Shown here: piece after piece, positions 1 to 5,380 of the stretch
Layout of the letters: each line of letters opens with the position of its first letter
Numbering within the stretch: position 1 is the first letter of the stretch
Assembly (NCBI GenBank): GCA_022447405.1
Contig: JAKVCE010000070.1
Location: 1 to 8,931, forward strand
Length of the DNA stretch: 8,931 nt
Source: Planctomycetota bacterium
GTDB taxonomy: Bacteria > Planctomycetota > UBA1135 > GCA-002686595
Direction: 5' to 3'
Notes under the pieces: generated by a model
Databases searched by the model: none
What the model was told of the DNA's origin: nothing
Seen by the model: only the letters and a program-made list of their open reading frames with translations
Program-made: the position numbers and the translations under genes

Positions 1-1633
1 TGTACCCCCAGCCCTTGGACCACTCGACGCGGATCGTCGCGTCGTCGTCGTTGAACTCCTCGAAGAGCCACTCCTCGAGCTCGGCGTAGAACTCTGAAGA
101 GGAGGGCGTCCCGGGGATCGTCAAGAGATCGAGCCAGACCGCGACGTCCCACTCGGGGTGGTCCTCGCGGGGAACGACGGCCGAGCGCGTGGGCTCCTGG
201 GCCCGCGGGAGATCGACCTCCTCGCTGTGGTCGAGGCCCGTGACGCGGATCTCGCTCGGCCCGTTGATCGGGTAGAGGCCGTTCGCCGCATAGTCCTGCA
301 TCTGTGCCTCATAGCGCTCGACGAAGCGGTGGACCACAGACTGGATGTTGTCCCTGCGCGTGACGATGGCGTACCCGTTCGCCGTGACGCGCAAGGTCGT
401 CGGCCGAATGTAGTGCAGCAAGTTCTTCGAGGGGCCCCAGAGGTCGTAGGAGCCGTTGAAGAGCAGGCCGAGGACCGTCGTGGTGTACATGACCTGGCCG
501 AAGAGGGGCGTCAGGCCTGCGGCGCCGTTCACGATCTGCTCGATGAGGTCAGAGGCCTCCTCAGAGATGTTGTCCGAGAAGGGGTAGTTGTAGGGCCCAT
601 CCACCTCGCGCGAGATCCACGGCTTCGTGGGCGTGACCTTCCACACCTTCAACCAAGGGTTGTCCGTGAACGGGTACCAGATCGTCTCCACCCGCCCAGA
701 CTCCTCGACCAGGCTCTCTAGCGTCTGCCCCCCAGAGCCCGGCGGCCCGAAGAGCTCCGAGCCGGGGATGTTCACATAGCTCTGGCAGCGGAGGTTGTGG
801 TTCTCCTCCACCCGCAGCGTCACCTCGAGGAGGATGGTGCGACCGAGCGAGACCATGAGCGCGCGCATCTCAGGGTCCGTGCGTGTGAAGGTCCGGACGC
901 CGTAGTCCTCCTTCTGCGGATCCCAGGCGAGCACCTTGAGCGAGAGCACGCGGTTGCTCATCGAGCCGAAGGTCTGACCCGGTAAGCGCGCCTCCCCTCC
1001 CGCTGGCACCCCTGTCCCGTGCCCGTCGATGGCGAGGACGCCGCCGATGGTGATGTCTCCCGGCGCCGGGCAGGACGTCACCCCGCAGCCGCTGCTCTCA
1101 AGGAAGGCCAAGAGGTCCTCCATCGAGACGCCGCCCTCCACCGTCACAGCAGGAGGTGTGGAGCCCGTCATCTGCATGCCCTGCCAATGCACCCGCAGAT
1201 CGACCAGCAGGACCTTCTCGCTCGCGGCGCCGGCGTGGATGCTCTCCTCGCTGATCACCAGCGGCGACCAGTTGTGCGCGTAACCCCTCACCCTCAACGT
1301 GTAGCCCGCGCGCGCCGCCCAGTGGGCTACGAGTATCACCTCAGCCTGGGTCGCAGGCTGGCAGGTCCAGGCGTCATCCTGCTGCAGCTCGCCTGACCAG
1401 TTCTTGAAGGTCTCCTGGACGAGGGTGACAGAGCTCGGGAAGTCGGCGAGGGGCGGCAAGCTAGCGGCCTCGCTGCCAGCGGGCGCGGGCGCGAGCCTCG
1501 TCCAAGCGCGCTCCGCAGCGCCTACCGGGGCGAGCAGCTGCCCAGCGCCCGCGGTCAAGGCAGCGCCGAGGAGCCGCCTCCGCGACAGCTCAGCGTCACG
1601 CGCTGCTGCGCTCTCGTCGTGCCCTGCGCTCAT
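1..1633 (-). CDS. Tat-exported FAD oxidase, type II (VAO-fold) cholesterol oxidase-like, C-terminus missing
   Basis: The visible 544 residues begin with a twin-arginine signal (SRRRLLG at 17-23, then a hydrophobic stretch to about 40), so export in folded, flavin-loaded form is likely. A PP-loop-type FAD-binding domain follows, with RGYAHNWSP at 116-124; His120 matches the histidine that carries covalent FAD in Brevibacterium sterolicum cholesterol oxidase II. TIGGVLAIDGHGTG (195-208) is the second FAD-binding signature. The substrate-binding domain carries WYPFTDNPWLKVW (319-331), GPYNYPFSDN (346-355) and EIRVTGLD (461-468). By recalled alignment Glu316, Glu461 and Arg463 match active-site residues Glu311, Glu475 and Arg477, while Asp502 replaces Asn516. 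Family members oxidise 3-beta-hydroxysterols with oxygen, giving the 4-en-3-one and hydrogen peroxide; the substrate here is unproven. The ATG at 1631-1633 is the first usable start after an in-frame stop at 1655-1657. The gene follows the CIA30 lipoprotein gene by 53 bases, probably in one transcript. Roughly 50-70 C-terminal residues lie outside the window. Confidence 0.9.
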   Translation of the reverse strand, partial: MSAGHDESAAARDAELSRRRLLGAALTAGAGQLLAPVGAAERAWTRLAPAPAGSEAASLPPLADFPSSVTLVQETFKNWSGELQQDDAWTCQPATQAEVILVAHWAARAGYTLRVRGYAHNWSPLVISEESIHAGAASEKVLLVDLRVHWQGMQMTGSTPPAVTVEGGVSMEDLLAFLESSGCGVTSCPAPGDITIGGVLAIDGHGTGVPAGGEARLPGQTFGSMSNRVLSLKVLAWDPQKEDYGVRTFTRTDPEMRALMVSLGRTILLEVTLRVEENHNLRCQSYVNIPGSELFGPPGSGGQTLESLVEESGRVETIWYPFTDNPWLKVWKVTPTKPWISREVDGPYNYPFSDNISEEASDLIEQIVNGAAGLTPLFGQVMYTTTVLGLLFNGSYDLWGPSKNLLHYIRPTTLRVTANGYAIVTRRDNIQSVVHRFVERYEAQMQDYAANGLYPINGPSEIRVTGLDHSEEVDLPRAQEPTRSAVVPREDHPEWDVAVWLDLLTIPGTPSSSEFYAELEEWLFEEFNDDDATIRVEWSKGWGY

Positions 1634-1686
1634 GAGGCTCAGTATAGAGCGATCTCAGGAACTCACTCTCAATTCGACTCAGCCCC

Positions 1687-2358
1687 TCACTCCGCGCCGA
1701 GCCACTCCACGTCGAGTCGGAACTGCCCCTCTTGCTTGTCTGTGACCATGAAACCAAAGGAGCGGATGTCGGGCGCGGCGAGCTTGGGAGCGCCGGGGAC
1801 GCGGCGGCCGCGCCATGTGGGTCGGAAGTCCTTGAGTGAGAGCACGACCTCCTGCCAGACATCCTCTTCCGTCTCGAATGAGGTGCGATAGCGCACGCCG
1901 TCAAAGACCCTGTCTGTGCGGATCGAGAGCTGATAGCTCCGACCGTCTCCGCGGACCTTCAAGCGGACCTTGTCGATGTCCCTTAGGGTCTCTTCGATCT
2001 CTGGTGAGCGCACAGAGGCAAAGCCGCCGTTGTTCTCGAGCGAGAGGTTCCCTTGGAAGGTCGCGTGTCCATCTCCGAGGAACAAGCGGCTCCGCGAGAC
2101 CCCACCCATCACGCGATCATCCACCGTCCGCCAGCTCTTGAAGCCCTCACTGCCTGTGAAGTCAAAGAGGAGCGGGCGCGGCTCTTCGGTCACCGGCGGC
2201 CCGTCTGTTCCTGAGGGCGCGTTTGATACCACGCCCTCATCAGGGCGAGCGGGCGCGCTCGCGTCCTCTGACTCTCCTTCACTTGAGATACAAGCGGAGG
2301 CCAGAACAAAGGCGAAGGAGGGAACTAATGTGTTCCTCAGTATGTCTCTTCGTTTCAT
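1687..2358 (-). CDS. CIA30-domain lipoprotein
   Basis: This 223-residue protein starts with a basic N-terminus (MKRRDILRN, loosely Tat-like), a hydrophobic stretch and a lipobox-like ASAC with Cys23, so it is probably a lipoprotein. Residues 24-62 are a Ser/Pro/acidic linker. Residues 63-220 form a complex I intermediate-associated protein 30 (CIA30) domain, a galactose-binding-like beta fold. Its hallmarks are WRTVDDRVMGGVSRS (76-90), the Asn/Gly-rich LSLENNGGFASVRS (105-118), and the closing strands FGFMVTDKQEGQFRLDVEW (201-219). CIA30 is named after a mitochondrial complex I assembly factor, but bacterial copies are widespread and mostly uncharacterised, so assembly of complex I should not be assumed for an exported copy. 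The ATG has an AAGGGG Shine-Dalgarno nine bases upstream (2368-2373). It is the first gene of a minus-strand pair with the flavin oxidase, so the two may act together outside the cytoplasm; that link is inference. Confidence 0.9.
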   Translation of the reverse strand: MKRRDILRNTLVPSFAFVLASACISSEGESEDASAPARPDEGVVSNAPSGTDGPPVTEEPRPLLFDFTGSEGFKSWRTVDDRVMGGVSRSRLFLGDGHATFQGNLSLENNGGFASVRSPEIEETLRDIDKVRLKVRGDGRSYQLSIRTDRVFDGVRYRTSFETEEDVWQEVVLSLKDFRPTWRGRRVPGAPKLAAPDIRSFGFMVTDKQEGQFRLDVEWLGAE

Positions 2359-2367
2359 CCGGAATTA

Positions 2368-2401
2368 CCCCTTGGTGTCCCAACAAGTATGACCCAAGGG
2401 G
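2368..2401 (-). promoter_or_regulatory. Inverted repeat that could hide the CIA30 gene's Shine-Dalgarno
   Basis: CCCCTTGG at 2368-2375 and CCAAGGGG at 2394-2401 are perfect 8-base reverse complements separated by 18 bases. In the minus-strand transcript the downstream arm holds AAGGGG, the ribosome-binding site nine bases before the CIA30 start. If transcription begins upstream of 2401, pairing of the arms would cover that site. Alternatively it is a protein-binding operator or chance in GC-rich DNA. The transcription start is unknown. Confidence 0.35.
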
Positions 2402-2407
2402 GCGGAG

Positions 2408-2459
2408 ACATCACCCTGCACCTCACCCGCCGAGGTGACCGCTTTGGTCAAGGTGATGT
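2408..2459. promoter_or_regulatory. Nested inverted repeats with TCACC/GGTGA half-sites in the divergent promoter region
   Basis: The 136-base gap between two divergent genes holds three perfect inverted repeats: ACATCACC (2408-2415) with GGTGATGT (2452-2459), CACCTC (2419-2424) with GAGGTG (2432-2437), and TGACC (2436-2440) with GGTCA (2446-2450). Seen another way, the pentamer TCACC occurs at 2411 and 2423 and its complement GGTGA at 2434 and 2452, pointing inward. This arrangement suits a dimeric or tetrameric regulator that controls both directions. No convincing -35/-10 pair was found, so the promoter positions remain open. Confidence 0.4.
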
Positions 2460-2481
2460 AAACCCCCTCCCACGACCCCAC

Positions 2482-2485
2482 GGAG
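2482..2485 (+). promoter_or_regulatory. Ribosome-binding site that decides the start of the small secreted protein
   Basis: GGAG directly abuts an ATG at 2486 but lies nine bases before the in-frame ATG at 2495. The second spacing is normal for bacteria, so 2495 is preferred; it also gives a cleaner signal peptide. Confidence 0.55.
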
Positions 2486-2494
2486 ATGAACCAC

Positions 2495-3013
2495 ATGAAA
2501 TCACTGATCGCCCTAGCCCTCCTCATCACAGCTCCGCTCTCCGGAGCGAACAACGAAGGACCTGGCACGCCGTACTGCTTCGGCACGATCGACACCTGCC
2601 CCTGCGGTAACGGCTTCGGCCTCGAGATGGGCTGCGCTAACAGCACCTGCAGCGGCGCGACCCTCAGCGCCACAGGCACCGCGAGCATCAGCGCCAACGA
2701 CCTCACCCTCACAGCGGCTGGCCTCACGCAAGGCCCCGGGCTCTTCTTCCAAGGAGACTCGAGGGTCAACGGCGCGACCGGGACCGCCTTTGGAGACGGC
2801 CTCCGCTGCGCCGGCGGCGAGATCAAGCGACTGCAGATCTGCTGGGCCCAGCCCTTCGGCCAGGTATCAACCAGCGTCTCGATCGCCGAGCGCGGTGAGG
2901 TCGAGATCGGCGACACCATGCGTTATCAGTACTGGTACCGCGACCCGAACGTCTGGATCTGCGACAACGGCTTCAACCTGACCAACGGCTACGAGATCAC
3001 CTGGACTCCCTGA
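2495..3013 (+). CDS. Small secreted Cys-rich protein of a planctomycete-type family
   Basis: The product has 172 residues from the ATG at 2495. Residues 1-18 (MKSLIALALLITAPLSGA) form a classical signal peptide, leaving a mature protein of about 154 residues with eight cysteines (28, 35, 37, 47, 52, 105, 116, 156), which suggests disulfides outside the cytoplasm. The body matches a module that I recall from extracellular proteins of Planctomycetota: TCPCGNG and GCANSTCSGATLSATG near the front, FFQGD (84-88), FGDGLRCAGGEIKRLQ (99-114), then RYQYWYRDP (143-151) and FNLTNGYEITW (160-170). In that lineage the module often sits at the C-terminus of larger secreted proteins; here it stands alone. 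Its function is unknown; a beta-rich surface or adhesive domain is plausible. It heads a plus-strand run with the hydrolase gene 41 bases downstream. An alternative ATG at 2486 would add three residues. Confidence 0.85.
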   Translation: MKSLIALALLITAPLSGANNEGPGTPYCFGTIDTCPCGNGFGLEMGCANSTCSGATLSATGTASISANDLTLTAAGLTQGPGLFFQGDSRVNGATGTAFGDGLRCAGGEIKRLQICWAQPFGQVSTSVSIAERGEVEIGDTMRYQYWYRDPNVWICDNGFNLTNGYEITWTP

Positions 3014-3054
3014 GCGGCATCGCTCCACAGGCGGGGCAGGGTTAAGCTCTCGGG

Positions 3055-4020
3055 ATGCGCCCCTTTCGACCCGCCTGGTGGTTGGCGAATCCGCACCTCC
3101 AAACACTCTGGGCCGGCCTCATCGGTCGGCCCAGACTCCCGGAGCTGCGCGCTGAGCGCCTCGAGCTCCCGGACGGCGACTTCCTCGACCTCAACTGGTT
3201 GGACGCGAGCGCAGCTGACGCGCCGCTCGTCGTCATCTTCCACGGGCTCCAGGGTTCCATCGACTCCCCCTATGTAGGGCGGAGCCTCAACGCGCTCAAA
3301 GAGCGAGGTCTCCGGGCGCTCTTCGTCCACTTCCGCAGCTGCGGTGAAGAGCCCAATCGCTTAGCTCGTGGTTATCACGCGGGCGAGACAGGAGACATCG
3401 ACCACGTCATCCGCATGGTCCATGACCGTGAGCCCGAGACGCGCCTCGGCGCGATGGGCTTCTCCCTCGGCGGCAACGCCCTCCTGAAGCACCTCGGAGA
3501 GACCGGTGAGGACACCCTCGTCAGCGCAGCTGTCACCGTCAGCGTCCCCTTCGACATGCTCGTGTGTGCAGGTCGGCTCGACATCGGCTTCTCGAAGGTC
3601 TACCGAGGCTGGCTCTTGAAGATGATCTTCCGAGCCGTACTCAAGAAGCGCGCGCTCCTGGAGGCAGCCGGCGTAGACGTCGACAGCGTGATCGCCTCCA
3701 AGACCCTCCGAGAGCTAGACGATCGCCTGATCGTCCCCCTCCATGACTTCGCGGACTCAGACGACTACTACGTGAAGACCTCTAGCAAGCCCTACTTGCG
3801 GGAGATCGCCTGCCCGACGCTCCTGATCCAGAGCGTAGACGACCCCTTCCTGAGGCCTAGCATCCTCCCTGATCAGGACGAGTGCGGCCCCTTAGTCGAG
3901 CGCCACTTCTGCCAGAGCGGCGGACACGTCGGCTTCCTGGAAGGGCGAGTCCCGGGATTCGCCAGGCCATACCTGACGGGCCCCCCGATCGACTGGCTCG
4001 TCTCCAAGCTGAGGTCCTAA
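3055..4020 (+). CDS. YheT-family alpha/beta hydrolase
   Basis: This 321-residue protein has the usual length and layout of the YheT/ABHD1-3 group of alpha/beta hydrolases. The N-terminal family signature is FRPAWWLANPHLQTLWAG (4-21). HGLQGS (63-68) provides the oxyanion-hole loop, GFSLGGN (135-141) the nucleophile elbow with Ser137, VDDPF (261-265) the acidic residue (Asp262 or Asp263), and GGHVGF (289-294) the catalytic His291. All triad positions are intact. No signal peptide is visible, so it probably acts in the cytoplasm or at the inner membrane face. Relatives hydrolyse short-chain or lipid esters, but the natural substrate of bacterial YheT is not settled. The gene lies 41 bases after the small secreted protein and 52 before the lipoprotein, which allows a shared transcript without implying a shared pathway. 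The ribosome-binding site is weak: the GGCAGGG upstream lies unusually far from the ATG. Confidence 0.93.
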   Translation: MRPFRPAWWLANPHLQTLWAGLIGRPRLPELRAERLELPDGDFLDLNWLDASAADAPLVVIFHGLQGSIDSPYVGRSLNALKERGLRALFVHFRSCGEEPNRLARGYHAGETGDIDHVIRMVHDREPETRLGAMGFSLGGNALLKHLGETGEDTLVSAAVTVSVPFDMLVCAGRLDIGFSKVYRGWLLKMIFRAVLKKRALLEAAGVDVDSVIASKTLRELDDRLIVPLHDFADSDDYYVKTSSKPYLREIACPTLLIQSVDDPFLRPSILPDQDECGPLVERHFCQSGGHVGFLEGRVPGFARPYLTGPPIDWLVSKLRS

Positions 4021-4061
4021 GATCACCTCCCCTCTGAACCCGGCCACAAACGCTGCGTTCT

Positions 4062-4067
4062 AGAGAG
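4062..4067 (+). promoter_or_regulatory. Purine-rich ribosome-binding site upstream of the cupredoxin-like lipoprotein
   Basis: AGAGAG lies five bases before ATG 4073 and eight before ATG 4076. A GTG at 4067 overlaps it and so is unlikely to be the start. Further ATGs at 4082 and 4091 are possible but would shorten the basic N-terminal part of the signal peptide. Confidence 0.4.
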
Positions 4068-4072
4068 TGTTC

Positions 4073-5371
4073 ATGATGAAGATGCACACGATGGCCCTCA
4101 GACGCGCCTCGCTGCTCCTCGCCCTGACGGCGTGCGTGGCTCAGGAGGAGCCAGCTGAGGTGAACTCTGTGGCTGAAGGAGCCGTCGCGGAGACCACGCT
4201 GCTCGACACGATCCAGTGGAAGATCGGTGACCTAGACGCAGAGACTCACTTCTCCCTAGAGGACGGCATCCCTCAGCACTCGACGATCGTCACGAACAAC
4301 AACGCTACAGACCGCTGGTGGACAGGCCTGAAGGTCTTCCGGCACAGCACCTCTGGTTTCACCCCTCCCGTCAACACAGACCCGATCTCAGACGAGGAGT
4401 TTGAGGGGCTCACAGATGAGGAGCTGGCGCTGAGGATGGGCAACCCGTGGGGAGCATTCGGTGGCCAAGCTTTCCGGTCATCAAGCGCCCTGCCTGAGAT
4501 CTCGAGGGGCACGGTGCGAATGAGGCCCGGTGGGACCCGCAGCTATCACGACTCGCACCCGAACTTTCCGACCTCACCCAAGCGTGAGACGGTCACAGGC
4601 TGGAGTCTGGAGGGCCGGACATGTTTGCCCTCGAAGCAGCCCTTTGCAGAGTGGCCGCCATTTCAGATCGACCTCGAGCTCCGTTGGAAGAGAGGGGACG
4701 GCTGCTCAGTGAAGTCGAGCCTCATCGGTGGCAGCGTGCGCGGCGAGGTCGTCCTCGAGGGGGCGGCGCCTGCGCCCGTCCGCGCGCCCATCGACGAGGC
4801 GATGCAGGAGGCCACCGGCCTGAGCGAATACGTGAGCGAGCGATGGCTCGTAGGGCCCGAGGGCGAGCTGGCGAACTGTGTCGTCAGCCTGATGCCGATC
4901 GAGGGGACCGAAGCGCCCCCCATCGAAGCCTTGGAGGAGGTGTACTTCGACAAGGTCGGCCCCTTCTTCCGACCTCAGGTGCTCGTCGTCCCGTGCGGGA
5001 CCTCCGTCACGCTCAGAAACCAAGAGAGCCCGTGCAGGGGATTCCATGGGCGGGCAAAGAAGAACCCCTCCTTCAACCGATCGATCCGGCCCGGAGAGGA
5101 GCACGCCTGGCTCGCCGAGCGCGCGGAGGTGGTGAGCGTCGGCTGTGATGTCCGTCCCTATGTCCACGGAACGATCGTGATCGTCGACACGCCCTACTAC
5201 GCCAAGACTGACTCCGAGGGAAAGTTCAGCATCGCGGATGTCGTCCCCGGCACCTACGCGCTGCGAGCCTTCCACGAGGGCCTTGGGATGTGGATCAAGA
5301 GGCAGAGAGTCGTCGTGAGCGACTGGGGAGAGAGCGTCTCCCTCGAGCTGAGAGCGTCCGCTAAGGACTGA
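4073..5371 (+). CDS. Lipoprotein with cupredoxin-like and carboxypeptidase-regulatory-like C-terminus
   Basis: From ATG 4073 the product has 432 residues. A basic, hydrophobic leader ends in the lipobox LTAC with Cys21, so it is likely anchored in a membrane. Residues 43-185, including WKIGDLDAETHFSLEDG and DRWWTGLKVFRHSTSGF, match no domain I know. From about 218 it follows a family often annotated as methylamine-utilisation-like or carboxypeptidase-regulatory-like: GSVRGEVVLEG, SERWLVGPEGELANCVVSL (255-273), a cupredoxin-like stretch (290-370), then DTPYYAKTDSEGKFSI with VPGTYALRAFHEGLG (391-405), a transthyretin-like fold. Relatives usually have CDIHPWM and HN-V-H copper-ligand motifs. Here these read CDVRPYV (358-364) and RGFH (322-325), so Cys358 and His325 remain while one His and the Met are replaced, and type 1 copper binding is doubtful. 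Residues 107-118 are acidic. It is the last gene of the plus-strand run and ends five bases before the sulfatase stop. Confidence 0.85.
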   Translation: MMKMHTMALRRASLLLALTACVAQEEPAEVNSVAEGAVAETTLLDTIQWKIGDLDAETHFSLEDGIPQHSTIVTNNNATDRWWTGLKVFRHSTSGFTPPVNTDPISDEEFEGLTDEELALRMGNPWGAFGGQAFRSSSALPEISRGTVRMRPGGTRSYHDSHPNFPTSPKRETVTGWSLEGRTCLPSKQPFAEWPPFQIDLELRWKRGDGCSVKSSLIGGSVRGEVVLEGAAPAPVRAPIDEAMQEATGLSEYVSERWLVGPEGELANCVVSLMPIEGTEAPPIEALEEVYFDKVGPFFRPQVLVVPCGTSVTLRNQESPCRGFHGRAKKNPSFNRSIRPGEEHAWLAERAEVVSVGCDVRPYVHGTIVIVDTPYYAKTDSEGKFSIADVVPGTYALRAFHEGLGMWIKRQRVVVSDWGESVSLELRASAKD

Positions 5372-5380
5372 GAGTCCTAG
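5361..5380. terminator. Short hairpin across the two convergent stop codons
   Basis: AGGACT (5364-5369) and AGTCCT (5373-5378) form a perfect 6-base stem around the loop GAG. Allowing one bulged A, CTA/TAG lengthens it to eight pairs. It spans the stop codons of both convergent genes, the only place where a shared bidirectional terminator could sit in a 5-base gap. There is no clear T-run on either side, and the stem is short, so termination may instead occur inside the opposing gene. Confidence 0.25.

Noticed and set aside
158..1396. Several plus-strand open frames of 60-187 codons in the first 1.4 kb
   Set aside because: They lie opposite the continuous minus-strand cholesterol oxidase-like frame and show no recognisable domains or ribosome-binding sites.
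2365..2919. A 184-codon minus-strand open frame opposite the small secreted protein
   Set aside because: It would have to overlap the divergent promoter region and the secreted protein gene, whose signal peptide and family motifs are clear.
3009..3031. GAGCG-GCAT-CGCTC hairpin at the stop of the small secreted protein
   Set aside because: Five pairs, or eight with a three-base bulge, and no T-run. The next gene follows within 41 bases on the same strand, so real termination is unlikely.
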